Positions 16,405-25,232 of a stretch of 64,000 nt of DNA are shown here, piece after piece. The stretch's first letter is position 1. Each line of letters opens with the position of its first letter. Source of the DNA: Chloroflexota bacterium (GTDB lineage: Bacteria > Chloroflexota > Anaerolineae > Aggregatilineales > Phototrophicaceae). The translations under genes and the position numbers were made by a program. A model generated the notes under the pieces. That model was given only the letters and a program-made list of their open reading frames with translations, was not told where the DNA came from and ran no database searches. The stretch lies in assembly GCA_020161935.1 (NCBI GenBank), contig JAIUNI010000013.1, forward strand, positions 109,612 to 173,611, given 5' to 3'.

Positions 16405-18471
16405 TCAATTATCGGACTGAGCCAGCAGCAGCACACTCGACCGTGCTTCGACCTGATACGACGAACCCTTAACGCGCGGCGCGGCTGCCGGGTCGCAGAA
16501 GTCATCGGGCGCAGCTAAAGCCGTGTCGAGGATACGCCACCAGCCCATGCCTGCGGGCAGCGGCGGCAGCTCGAAACGCAATGCTTCCCAATAAGCGTTG
16601 AGGATGACGTGAAGATGGTCGCCTGTGCGCGGGTGGTGCAGGCTGAAGGCCAAGCTGTGCGAGTCATCACCCCAATCCGGCTGTCCAATATGGGTGCCGT
16701 GCCATGTCACGTAGGGGCTGATGGGGTTCGGTGTGCCACGCCAAAATTCGTGTTCGCGGAACAGGCCGGATTCCTGCGTGAAGCGGATTAACCCACGCAT
16801 GAAGCGCAGCAGCGTATCCTCATGGTTCAGTTGTTCCCAGTTGAACCACGACAGATCGTTATTCTGGCAATAGGCGTTGTTGTTACCGTTCTGGGTGCGC
16901 CGGACTTCATCACCCATCAACAGCATCGGTGTGCCTTGCGACACCAGCAAAATCGTGATGAGATTTTTGATCTGCTGTGTTCGCAGTGTGGCGATGCGTG
17001 GGTCGGTGGTCACGCCTTCTATCCCGCAGTTCCAACTATGGTTCTGATCCGTTCCATCTTGATTCTGCTGCCCGTTGGCCTCATTGTGCTTGTCGTTATA
17101 CGACACCACATCGTTCAGCGTAAATCCATCGTGGCAGGTGATGAAGTTGATGCTGCGGTTCGGGTCGCGCTGCACTTGTGCAAACACATCACGGCTGGCG
17201 GTTAGGCGGGCAGCGAGGTCTTTGACGGTTTGCCGGTCGCCCTTGAGGAACCGTCGCACATCATCGCGGAACTTCCCGTTCCACTCCGCCCAGCGGTCGC
17301 CGATGAAGCTGCCGACTTGGTATAAGCCTGCCGCGTCCCACGCCTCGGCGATAATCTTGGTGCCAGCCAGCATCGGCTCGGATTCGATTTCCCACAAAAT
17401 CGGCGGGCTGCGAAGGGGCTGTCCCCATTCGTCACGCGCGAGAACGGAAGCGAGGTCGAAACGGAAGCCATCGACGTGCATCTCCGTCACCCAGTAGCGC
17501 AGGCAGTCCATAATCATCCGCCGTACAATCGATTGGTTGGCGTTCAGGGTATTGCCGCAGCCGGTGAAGTTGGCATAATGTGATTTATCATCCTGCTCCA
17601 GTATGTAGTAAGCACGGTTCTCGAACCCGCGCAGCGAAAGCATCGGCCCATCTTGGTTGCCCTCGGCGGTATGGTTAAAGACGACATCTAAAATCACCTC
17701 AATGTTGGCTTTATGCAGTGCCTTGACCATATCGCGGAATTCGTCTACTGGCCCCAGTGGATCGCGGCGGGAGGCATAAGCACGATGCGGGGCGAACAGC
17801 GCCACCGGACTGTAACCCCAATAATTCGACTCCGGCCACGGTGCGTCCTGCGCGTCGAACTGCTGGACGGGCAGGAGTTCGACCGCCGTAACCCCCAATG
17901 CCTTCAAGTAGGGGATTTTCTCGATCAAGCCAGCGAATGTGCCACGCCGCGCCGCCTCCACACCGGAATTGGGATGGTGCGTAAATCCCGCCACATGCAT
18001 TTCATAAATAAGGGAATGGGCGAACGGCACATGCAGCGGTTGGTCGCCCTGCCAATTGTAGGCGTGGGGGTCAACCACCACCGAACGCATGGCTTGGGCG
18101 CAGTTGTCACCGGGTTGGCAGGCCGCTTGACGGTCGTAACAATCGGTGATGACGGCGCGGGCGTAGGGGTCAACCAGCACCTTCGAGCCGTCGAAGCGCA
18201 GGCCGTCTTGCAAGCGGGTTTCGCCATATACACGGTAGCCGTAAACCTGTCCAGCTTTCAACCCACGAATGAAGATATGCCAGTAATAAAATGTGTGGTT
18301 CGTGATCGGGTGTAAGTGGATGACGCGGGATGGCGTGGGCGCGGTGGGGTGGTCGAACAGCAGCAGCTCGACCGTTTCGCAATTCTTCGAGAACACACAG
18401 AAGTTGATCCCGGTCGGGTACACCGTTGCCCCCAAAGGGAACGCCTGACCGGGGAATAGATCATTTTTCAT
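16405..18471 (-). CDS. glgX: Glycogen debranching enzyme GlgX
   Basis: The 688-residue protein has the isoamylase-type order. An N-terminal CBM48 domain (PLGATVYPTGINFCVFSKNC) precedes the GH13 barrel with conserved regions DVVFNH (about 261), GFRFDLA (about 334, nucleophile Asp), IIAEAWD (about 373, acid/base Glu) and FITCHDGFTLND (about 444). The insertions and the NNAYCQNNDLSWFNW motif are typical of GlgX. It hydrolyses alpha-1,6 branches of phosphorylase-limited glycogen in the cytoplasm. The length is close to the family norm. No other glg genes are adjacent. Confidence 0.95.
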   Translation of the reverse strand: MKNDLFPGQAFPLGATVYPTGINFCVFSKNCETVELLLFDHPTAPTPSRVIHLHPITNHTFYYWHIFIRGLKAGQVYGYRVYGETRLQDGLRFDGSKVLVDPYARAVITDCYDRQAACQPGDNCAQAMRSVVVDPHAYNWQGDQPLHVPFAHSLIYEMHVAGFTHHPNSGVEAARRGTFAGLIEKIPYLKALGVTAVELLPVQQFDAQDAPWPESNYWGYSPVALFAPHRAYASRRDPLGPVDEFRDMVKALHKANIEVILDVVFNHTAEGNQDGPMLSLRGFENRAYYILEQDDKSHYANFTGCGNTLNANQSIVRRMIMDCLRYWVTEMHVDGFRFDLASVLARDEWGQPLRSPPILWEIESEPMLAGTKIIAEAWDAAGLYQVGSFIGDRWAEWNGKFRDDVRRFLKGDRQTVKDLAARLTASRDVFAQVQRDPNRSINFITCHDGFTLNDVVSYNDKHNEANGQQNQDGTDQNHSWNCGIEGVTTDPRIATLRTQQIKNLITILLVSQGTPMLLMGDEVRRTQNGNNNAYCQNNDLSWFNWEQLNHEDTLLRFMRGLIRFTQESGLFREHEFWRGTPNPISPYVTWHGTHIGQPDWGDDSHSLAFSLHHPRTGDHLHVILNAYWEALRFELPPLPAGMGWWRILDTALAAPDDFCDPAAAPRVKGSSYQVEARSSVLLLAQSDN

Positions 18472-18675
18472 AGCGTATGTCGGAATAACGCCGTCACTAG
18501 CAAGAGGCTAGTGGTTTCCGCCTCCTATCCCCCCAGCATACACCCAATTATGGGATATGCGCTTGTGGACAAGTAGAAGGTACAAAAGGTGATGATTGTC
18601 ATACAAGCTGTAAGGTTCGGTGGGTGTACAGTGATATTAATCATGACCTCTCCATTTAGACGGAGCATCCCCCAA

Positions 18676-18876
18676 ATGGTAGAACAGAACAATCTTCACA
18701 CATTGCGCGAACACCTTGCCCTGATCTCAACCGAGGTTTATCTGCTGCTGCGTTCAACCGATGAGACCGACCGCATCAACCGCTACAACACCGTGCAAGA
18801 ACAAATTGATGCCATTCTTGAACTGACAGATGAACGTACTTGCACCCTGTTTTCTGATCGTGACTGTTGCCGCTGA
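18676..18876 (+). CDS. Small hypothetical protein
   Basis: A 66-codon frame from ATG 18676 encodes MVEQNNLHTLREHLALISTE and continues with LRSTDETDRINRYNTVQEQIDAILELTDERTC. It looks like a soluble helical hairpin ending in a Cys-containing tail (CTLF...CC). The frame remains open upstream to 18589, but that part has no protein character. I do not recognise a family. The gap between divergent glgX and the DUF4397 gene is otherwise empty, which gives slight support. Confidence 0.4.
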   Translation: MVEQNNLHTLREHLALISTEVYLLLRSTDETDRINRYNTVQEQIDAILELTDERTCTLFSDRDCCR

Positions 18877-19049
18877 TACGTTTCCGCCTATCCACAGCCT
18901 TCGACCCTCCTCATAGCCGTTATACCAACCGGGATGATTTTGCCTTTCACTCGATTGTGATATTTGTCACTATCAAGTAAATACGCCGCACGGTATGCTT
19001 AAGGTGTGCAGCGCAATCTAGCACTGCGACATACAGAAAGTAGACTGTC

Positions 19050-20117
19050 ATGATGAAGAAATACTGTTTCTTGGTCGTGATGCTGTTTCTGTGCCTCGTT
19101 GTCGTATCCCCCGTATTATCAGCACAGGAGACATCTCACGTTCGGTTTGCCCACTTTGTTTTTGATGCCCCACAGGTCAATATTTATGTGGACGAGGTGG
19201 TTTTCGCCGGAGAGGATGGCAGCGCCTACCCGCTCAATCCCCTTGAACTTTCGCGGCAGTATCTCGAATTAAGTGCCGATACACCGCACACGTTCGCGGT
19301 AGTTCCGGCAGATAAAACCCTCGATTCCGCACTGTTCGAACCCGCTGAATTTACTTTTGTGGCGGGCAGTAACTATACCTTAGCGATCATGGGCAACGTA
19401 GCGGCGGATGATCTGCACTTTGTCTTGATGGACGAGACAGCCGCCCTTGCTGAGTTTGACCCCACCGTAAGCGCGGTGACGTTTGTGTTTAACAACCTGT
19501 ATGGCTTGCCAGCGGTCGACCTGTATTGGGCAGATGAGATCGTGCTCGATAACCTGGCCTATGGAGATTATGTCGCCGCTCAGGACGCGACCGAAGGGAT
19601 GGGCAGCCGCTTCACGGCGCATGGGGATGTTGACACAGTTTTGTTTGAACTGCCGGATGCCATCGCCGGTCAGGCACAAACAATCGCGTTCTTTGGTATC
19701 AGCGGCCATTATCCGGGGACGCTCTGGGAAGACTACACTTTGCCCTACGCTGGCAATTTTATCGGTGAGCCAGTCGTCCGCGACGGCGGTTCAATTGCGG
19801 TTGGTGATGTGGTCAGCGTCAGCCTGTCGGAAGCAGGGCTGCGTTACGATTACCAGTTAGTGCTGGACAAAGCCAGCGTACTGGATATTTGGGTTAAGGG
19901 CGGTGCGCCGGAAACAGGCACCGATGCCATCCTGCGTATTTTTGACGCGCAGGGCAACCTCGTCGCCCAGAACGATGACTTTGACCGCTTCAATCTGGGG
20001 CTGGATGCCGGCCTGGTCGGGCTTGAACTCGACAAAGGCACCTACGTCATCGAGGCGGCCTCGCCATTCGACACCTTCCTCGGCGACTACACACTATCAG
20101 TAACTACTACGAAGTAA
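19050..20117 (+). CDS. Secreted DUF4397 protein with C-terminal PPC-like domain
   Basis: The 355-residue precursor has a clear signal peptide (KKYCFLVVMLFLCLVVVSPV, cut near LSAQE). Two DUF4397-type beta domains follow (HVRFAHFVFDAPQVNIYVD at about 30 and TFVFNNLYGLPAVDLYWAD at about 145). A pre-peptidase C-terminal-like domain closes the protein, with LDIWVKGG followed by DAILRIFDAQGNLVAQNDD and ending TYVIEAASPFDTFLGDYTLSV. These are extracellular carbohydrate- or protein-interaction folds, and no enzyme domain is present. A hairpin at 20160-20192 follows. Confidence 0.85.
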   Translation: MMKKYCFLVVMLFLCLVVVSPVLSAQETSHVRFAHFVFDAPQVNIYVDEVVFAGEDGSAYPLNPLELSRQYLELSADTPHTFAVVPADKTLDSALFEPAEFTFVAGSNYTLAIMGNVAADDLHFVLMDETAALAEFDPTVSAVTFVFNNLYGLPAVDLYWADEIVLDNLAYGDYVAAQDATEGMGSRFTAHGDVDTVLFELPDAIAGQAQTIAFFGISGHYPGTLWEDYTLPYAGNFIGEPVVRDGGSIAVGDVVSVSLSEAGLRYDYQLVLDKASVLDIWVKGGAPETGTDAILRIFDAQGNLVAQNDDFDRFNLGLDAGLVGLELDKGTYVIEAASPFDTFLGDYTLSVTTTK

Positions 20118-20837
20118 AAACGTTCCTATCTGGGCACAGTGCCATCGCTGCCCGAATAAGCCACCCTCCTCAATCATCATGGGGAGGGTGGCGTGCATAC
20201 CGCAAATGACCCCAAAAGTTTGTCTAAAGTTTGTTCGCAAACCGTTTACAAACCATTCCCCAACAATTGACCTCTGATTTTCCCTCGCAAAGTTGGTGCC
20301 AAACGTGCCAAAAAGAGACCAAATGTTCTGACAAATGTTCACCCTAAACCTGCTCAAGTGTTCTACACTGTCTTTTAGCTGTTAGCCATGAGCGTTTATT
20401 CAGGTGATGCCGATGTAGAGATTTGCCGCCGGCAAACCCCTACGATACCGAGATTACCAAACCCTAATCGCCAACAGCTCTTATCACAATGGCAGCGGAG
20501 AAGTAGACCACCGCGCTTTCGGGCGAACGGTTGGGGAAACAAGCGGCCTATATCCCTGCCCACCCCTGCACCACTGATTGGGATACCGCGTGTGGACGGA
20601 CTGAGGCATGGAAAAGCAGTTGGCTCTTAACGATTAGCTAGCGGTTTGAAAAGTAGGTTTGGGGTTCATCGGACGCGCTGTCTCGCGTCCCTACAGAAAA
20701 CACACATCACAAACGTGCGATTAGGTAGGGACAGCAGAGAGGCTGTCCGCTATTCACAAGCCTTCTCGAAATGGTCTTTGGGATACAGCCGTATGTGTTT
20801 TGACTGTTGACTGGAGACTGACGACTGGAGACTAGAC
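20118..20837. other. Intergenic region ahead of the phage cluster
   Basis: No gene is supported in these 720 bp. It holds the hairpin at 20160, two AAAGTTTGT direct repeats 11 bp apart (20215 and 20226) followed by an inverted AAAC/GTTT arrangement, a GTAGGG-class palindrome at 20671-20690, another (GACAGC/GCTGTC) near 20732, and the phrase-like repeat ttgactggagactgacgact near 20806 just before the capsid start. Short ORFs here have no recognisable content. Confidence 0.5.
20160..20192 (+). terminator. Strong hairpin after the DUF4397 gene
   Basis: GCCACCCTCC (20160-20169) and GGAGGGTGGC (20183-20192) form a perfect 10-bp stem around a 13-base loop. No T-tract follows, so the type of termination is uncertain. 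Confidence 0.5.
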
Positions 20838-22658
20838 ATGCACACCACCTTGAAAGCAATTAACGCCGCAGAAGGGCGCGTGGGTGGCTACCTCGTGGTT
20901 TGGGGCAGCCCGCAGCAGCGCGACTTGCAGGGCGAATACTTCTCGCCGGAAAGCGAACTCGGCCTCGATTGGTACGAGCAGCGTCCGGTGCTGTATCACC
21001 ACGGTTTAGACGGCAAGATGAAGGCCGCCGTGATCGGGGTGATCGACCGTTTACAGGCGGATATGACCGGCATCTGGGCGGAAGCACAGCTTGACCTGCG
21101 GCAGAAGTACGTTCGCACCGTACTCAAGCTGGTCGAGAAAGGCATCCTCGGCTGGTCATCCGGCAGCCTACCGCACTTGGTTGAGGTGGCGGACGATGGA
21201 CACATCAAGCGCTGGCCGATTGTCGAAGGCAGCCTGACCCCCACACCCGCCGAACCGCGCCGCACCGATGTCCACACCCTCAAGAGCGCCTACGCCGCGC
21301 TGGGGTTGGCGACCGACCGGCTCGATATACCCGCACCGACATTTCCGACACTGACGACATATCCGACAACTTCAGGAGAAAAATCCATGACCGATAACCA
21401 TTTGATGACTGACAAGACTGACACAACCGACATGCAGCCCGCCCGCAAGCGCCTGCCCATCGCCAACAGCGACGACGCGATCAAGTCGCACATCAGCGTC
21501 GCCAGCCCGTACGACAACCTCGACGCGCTCGACATGCTGCACGGGTATGTGCTGCTGCGGCAGGGCAAGAGCTTTCAGGGGGTGAGCCAGCGTTACGCCA
21601 ACGCCCTCGCCCATAAAGTGCAGAAGGCCGGACTCAGCGCCATCAAAGCCGACGAGCTGACCTACAGCACACAGGCCGGTTTCGGCGACGAGTGGGTGCC
21701 TGACCTGTGGAGCGCCCAAATCTGGAATCGAGCGCGGGTGGAAAACGCCATCCTGCCGCTGTTCCGCAGTGTCGAGATGCCCAGCAACCCCTTCGAACTG
21801 CCGATTGAAGGCACCGACCCGACCGTCTACTTCGTGCCGGAAACCAAGAACGAGGCCGACCTGACCATCGCGGGCAGCGCCAACCCGATCCCCGACAGCA
21901 AAATCGGTTCGGGCAAGGTGATGCTCAACGCCCAGAAGCTGGCACTGCGGGTGGGCTTCAGCAGCGAACTGGTGGAGGACAGCGTCGTGCCGGTGCTGAA
22001 CCTATACCGCGACCAAGCCATGAAGGCCATCCTCACCAGCATCGACAATGTGCTGCTGAACGGCGACACCGCCACCAGCGGCAACATCAACAAGAACGGC
22101 GGCACCCCCGCTGCCACCGACCGCTACATGGCCTTCAACGGCCTTCGTAAGCTGGCGCTCGTCACCAACGCCGACACGCCGCCCAACCGTGTGGATGCAG
22201 GCGCGGCGATGACCCTCGCCCTGCTGCGGCAGGCACGCTTCACCATGGCCGCCCAGTACAGCGCCCGCCCCAACGACCTCGCGTGGATTGTGGACAGCGG
22301 CACATACGCCAAGCTGCTCGGCCTCGGTGAGTTCCTGACGATGGAGAAGGCCGGTGCGCTCGCCACCGCCCAAACCGGACAGATCGGTTTTGCCGACGGT
22401 GCGCCGGTGATTGTGTCCTCCGAAATGGCGTTGAGCGACGGGGCGAACGGCAAGGTGAACTTCACCACACCCGCCAACAACACCAAAGGCACGGCGCTGT
22501 GTGTCTACCGCCCCGGTTGGTTCGTCGGCTACCGCCGCAAGATCGCCGTCAGCGTCGATTACATCCCCTACTACGACAGCTACCAACTGACCGCCACCGT
22601 CCGCTTGGCGCTGGTCAACTTCGACACCGACGTGGCCGCCGCGCTGTATAACATCTAA
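20838..22658 (+). CDS. HK97-type prohead protease-major capsid protein fusion
   Basis: The 606-residue protein joins two phage functions. Residues about 1-165 match HK97 prohead proteases: VGGYLVVWGSPQQRDLQGEY, a His in LYHHGLDG (about 54) and the serine motif GILGWSSGSLP (about 106), then PIVEGSLTPTPAEPR. Residues about 260-606 match HK97 major capsid proteins, including VPETKNEADLTIAGS, GFSSELVEDS, LLNGDTATSGN, AWIVDSGTYAKLLGL and the YIPYYDSYQLTATVRLALV terminus. The intervening Asp-rich linker would serve as scaffold. No terminase or portal gene lies upstream. The end of this gene, with its terminator hairpin, is duplicated twice downstream. Confidence 0.9.
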   Translation: MHTTLKAINAAEGRVGGYLVVWGSPQQRDLQGEYFSPESELGLDWYEQRPVLYHHGLDGKMKAAVIGVIDRLQADMTGIWAEAQLDLRQKYVRTVLKLVEKGILGWSSGSLPHLVEVADDGHIKRWPIVEGSLTPTPAEPRRTDVHTLKSAYAALGLATDRLDIPAPTFPTLTTYPTTSGEKSMTDNHLMTDKTDTTDMQPARKRLPIANSDDAIKSHISVASPYDNLDALDMLHGYVLLRQGKSFQGVSQRYANALAHKVQKAGLSAIKADELTYSTQAGFGDEWVPDLWSAQIWNRARVENAILPLFRSVEMPSNPFELPIEGTDPTVYFVPETKNEADLTIAGSANPIPDSKIGSGKVMLNAQKLALRVGFSSELVEDSVVPVLNLYRDQAMKAILTSIDNVLLNGDTATSGNINKNGGTPAATDRYMAFNGLRKLALVTNADTPPNRVDAGAAMTLALLRQARFTMAAQYSARPNDLAWIVDSGTYAKLLGLGEFLTMEKAGALATAQTGQIGFADGAPVIVSSEMALSDGANGKVNFTTPANNTKGTALCVYRPGWFVGYRRKIAVSVDYIPYYDSYQLTATVRLALVNFDTDVAAALYNI

Positions 22659-22706
22659 GCGCGGTCGATTTATCGAGATGGGGCGCATCCGGCAGCGGGT
22701 GCGCCC
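22560..22706 (+). repeat. Capsid 3'-end repeat, copy A (native) with terminator
   Basis: This covers the last 33 codons of the capsid gene and a hairpin GGGCGCA...TGCGCCC (22681-22706). The same sequence recurs at 23567-23700 and 25080-25232. A minus-strand gene ends within 2 bases of the hairpin. Confidence 0.9.
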
Positions 22707-22707
22707 T

Positions 22708-23400
22708 TTACTCACTTGGTTCATCGAGTTGTTTCCCAAAAGCAACCTCGATATCTCGCCAACGCAAATCGTGATTCTTGACAATTTTATGAAGCGACAA
22801 ATACAGTTCGTTCAATGCATCAAACATATTGGCGGCGAGGTTACAGGCTCGTTTTTCATTGTAGACGAGCCACGGTTCCCACACCCGCACGTCAACGGTA
22901 TCATGCCGCATACGCCATATTGTGCCAGCTTTCCGGTTTTGCATTTCACCCACATAGGCCACTAACGCCGGAAACAGTGGCGGGGTTGTACATTTAACAC
23001 GACCTTGTTTCTTGAGTTGAACATCAATCTTCAGCAGACTGTCTTGTGAGAAATCGAGATCGTCCGGTGACAGCTTTAGAAGTGAAGGCAGTTGGGCGAT
23101 CAGATTTGGCACACGCGCTATGAAATCAGCCCCTTGTGGCAAGCGATCTACCAAAATATGCCGCCCACGGGGGTTTTCTTTGATAAAAGTTTTAGTTGCT
23201 TCTATCATATCAATGAAGGCTTGGCTCTCGTTTGCCTCGATCAGACGACCATTTCCTCCCCACAAGACAACGAGTAATCGGCCATCTGAGTGTCGATAGA
23301 CTTGACCAGCCTCTTTCGACAGATCTTCATCAACCATCCATTCACTATCTTTTAACAGTTCTCGGACAAATTTTTTTGACACCTTTGAGACATCAGCCAT
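22708..23400 (-). CDS. Cargo gene 1: soluble protein of unknown function
   Basis: The 230-residue product has no family I recognise. It has mixed alpha/beta character with VYRHSDGRLLVVLWGGNGRL near the N-terminus, PRGRHILVDRLPQGADFIARV centrally and a Trp-rich C-terminal part (TIWRMRHDTVDVRVWEPWL). There is no signal peptide. It is opposite in direction to the phage genes and more A/T-rich than them. AGAAGGAT precedes the ATG, and the stop of a truncated upstream gene lies 6 bases ahead, so it was once the second gene of an operon. Its stop nearly touches the capsid terminator. An immunity- or defence-type role is possible but not shown. Confidence 0.7.
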   Translation of the reverse strand: MADVSKVSKKFVRELLKDSEWMVDEDLSKEAGQVYRHSDGRLLVVLWGGNGRLIEANESQAFIDMIEATKTFIKENPRGRHILVDRLPQGADFIARVPNLIAQLPSLLKLSPDDLDFSQDSLLKIDVQLKKQGRVKCTTPPLFPALVAYVGEMQNRKAGTIWRMRHDTVDVRVWEPWLVYNEKRACNLAANMFDALNELYLSLHKIVKNHDLRWRDIEVAFGKQLDEPSE

Positions 23401-23406
23401 ATCCTT

Positions 23407-23566
23407 CTACTCCTGCAATTCGGCTGGATCGGGATCGTTTGGATCAGCCGGATGACCGTATACGCTTGAAAGTAAAATCGGGTTTTGAGTGTAGTCGGGG
23501 CAGTTTTGTACTTGCAGTGGATGTAGTGCAGCATTTACCTGTGGATTCAAGAAGACATCAAATCCA
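23407..23566 (-). pseudogene. C-terminal remnant of a gene formerly upstream of cargo gene 1
   Basis: The minus strand reads FDVFLNPQVNAALHPLQVQ, then NCPDYTQNPILLSS, then VYGHPADPNDPDPAELQE and a stop, with no start. At about 23566 the reading runs into the capsid 3'-end repeat. It is the tail of a gene whose 5' part has been replaced by capsid sequence. The family is unknown. Confidence 0.6.
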
Positions 23567-23700
23567 ACGACAGCTACCAACTGACCGCCACCGTCCGCTT
23601 GGCGCTGGTCAACTTCGACACCGACGTGGCCGCCGCGCTGTATAACATCTAGGCGCGTGTAGGTTCACGAGATGGGGCGTATCCGACAGCGGGTGCGCTC
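23567..23700 (+). repeat. Capsid 3'-end repeat, copy B with terminator
   Basis: From acgacagctaccaactgacc to the stop codon this is identical to capsid codons at 22574-22658. The next 45 bases match copy C better than copy A, with the same hairpin carrying two base changes. It has no start codon and no upstream capsid sequence. Confidence 0.9.
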
Positions 23701-24977
23701 TACTGCGGTTGCTGCGCCTTTGCCATCAGCGCGTTGGCAACCGCCAGCAAATCGGCTTTACACCCCGGCGGGATTTGTTGATCGGTTAAGGCAGAAACCT
23801 CTGTTGTAAAGGCTTGTAGGCTATTGGTGTCGATTTGCGCCTTCAGCAATTGTTCAACACTCGGTTGCACACTACAGGCTTGAGTGATGGACTCAAGTTT
23901 TTCGGCGGAGGGCGCGGGGACGATAACTTGAATTTTCCCATCGAGAAATGTCTGACTGAAATTAGATAATGGCATACTTGTTAGATTGGCGATAGCTCCT
24001 GAATCTTGTAAATCTCGGACCCCTAGAGTCAAACGTGCACCATACGGACTATAAGACCATGCACTTATCATTTTGCCAGTAGGCAAAGAATAGCTATCAA
24101 TAACTTGTCCGGTCGCCGTATCCCATGTAACCATTGTATCCGTGCCTAGCATACCCGACAGCTGTGTGCCATCGGGTGACCACTGAAAGCCTGCTAGAAA
24201 ATTATTGAGAGGTTCAGATTGCATCAAAGTTTTACCTGTGGCAGTGTCAATAATGAAGGCGTGTACCAAGGTTCCCTTTCCAGTATTTCCGGGGTTAGGA
24301 AAACTGCCTGGTGTAGAAACGGGCACATCTTCGGTACTCTGATACGCAATCCGTGTACCATCTGGACTCAAACGCAAAGCGTTCACTCTATAGGGATATT
24401 TATAACGTGCCAAATGTTTACCAGTCGCATCGGTTACTCCAATTGCATCAAGTTCATTCAAAACAAATCGGCTACCATCAGAACTAAGAATTGGTAATCC
24501 AATCAAATGTTGTCCATCAAATGAAATGTTACGATCAAGGTTTCCAGTTTGGGCATCGTAGCGCTCAATACTATTGTAATCGATAGCTAAGGTACTGACA
24601 TATTTCCCGTCTGGAGACCATTGGGCTAACGAATGATAAGCTTTAGTGGTTGTAACCGGTTGCAGGGTCTTGGCATCCAAAATCATTGCACCAGCGGTCA
24701 AGCGTGTCCCATCCGGACTCCAAAATGCACCAAAAGCCTGATAATCAGGATCATATCCGTAGTGTAAAGGGTTCGGGAAAAAGCCCATAAGCTGAAAGTT
24801 TGTGTCATAAACACGAATGCCATCAAAACTACTGGTAGCAACCCGACTCCCATCAGGACTCCACTCAATTAAATACACATCGGAGTTGCTTAAATCTTGT
24901 TTAGCTTGTGTAATTTGAGATTGACGGATTGACACAAAGCCAATCATCAACAGAGCGATCAAAACAAAGCGTTTCAT
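23700..24977 (-). CDS. Cargo gene 2: secreted WD40-like beta-propeller protein
   Basis: The 425-residue precursor has a short signal peptide (MKRFVLIALLMIGFVSI). Repeated WSPDG or LSPDG motifs (for example IEWSPDGSRVATSS, AQWSPDGKYVSTLA, FQWSPDGTQLSGML) indicate a six- or seven-bladed propeller of the TolB/WD40 kind. A separate C-terminal module of about 70 residues starts at VPAPSAEKLESITQACSVQP and has two Cys. The paralogue at 25233 shares both parts. Lower GC than the phage genes suggests separate origin. TAAGGAGAG at the start couples it to the truncated gene upstream. The role is unknown; a periplasmic or surface binding protein is likely. Confidence 0.8.
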   Translation of the reverse strand: MKRFVLIALLMIGFVSIRQSQITQAKQDLSNSDVYLIEWSPDGSRVATSSFDGIRVYDTNFQLMGFFPNPLHYGYDPDYQAFGAFWSPDGTRLTAGAMILDAKTLQPVTTTKAYHSLAQWSPDGKYVSTLAIDYNSIERYDAQTGNLDRNISFDGQHLIGLPILSSDGSRFVLNELDAIGVTDATGKHLARYKYPYRVNALRLSPDGTRIAYQSTEDVPVSTPGSFPNPGNTGKGTLVHAFIIDTATGKTLMQSEPLNNFLAGFQWSPDGTQLSGMLGTDTMVTWDTATGQVIDSYSLPTGKMISAWSYSPYGARLTLGVRDLQDSGAIANLTSMPLSNFSQTFLDGKIQVIVPAPSAEKLESITQACSVQPSVEQLLKAQIDTNSLQAFTTEVSALTDQQIPPGCKADLLAVANALMAKAQQPQ

Positions 24978-24989
24978 ATCAAACTCTCC

Positions 24990-25080
24990 TTACCAGTTCC
25001 AATCGAGCGGAACGTAAACACGATTGACCGGTAGCGTCAACGGTCCATCTGGGATAGTGAAGAAATACCAGTCGGCGTGG
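24990..25080 (-). pseudogene. C-terminal remnant upstream of cargo gene 2
   Basis: The minus strand ends HADWYFFTIPDGPLTLPVNR VYVPLDWNW and a stop 12 bases before the cargo ATG. The same tail pattern (DWYF-T-P...PV-R--V---W) is found upstream of cargo gene 3 at 26451-26635. The upstream part is lost where the capsid repeat copy C begins. Confidence 0.65.
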
Positions 25081-25232
25081 AATACATCCCCTACTACGAC
25101 AGCTACCAACTGACCGCCACCGTCCGCTTGGCGAGGGTTCAACTTCGACACCGACGTGGCCGCCGCGCTGTATAACATCTAAGCGCGTGTAGGTTCACGA
25201 GATGGGGCGCATCCGGCAGCGGGTGCGCCCTA
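25080..25232 (+). repeat. Capsid 3'-end repeat, copy C with terminator
   Basis: It starts near tacatcccctactacgac and repeats the capsid end (22560 onward), but a small change (gcgagggttcaac instead of gcgctggtcaac) shifts the capsid frame. The terminator hairpin is intact and directly precedes the stop codon of cargo gene 3. Confidence 0.9.

Noticed and set aside
20838..22658. Encapsulin nanocompartment with cargo genes
   Set aside because: The protein carries a prohead protease domain and is followed by connector and tail genes, so a phage capsid is the simpler reading; the minus-strand genes lack encapsulin targeting peptides that I can recognise.
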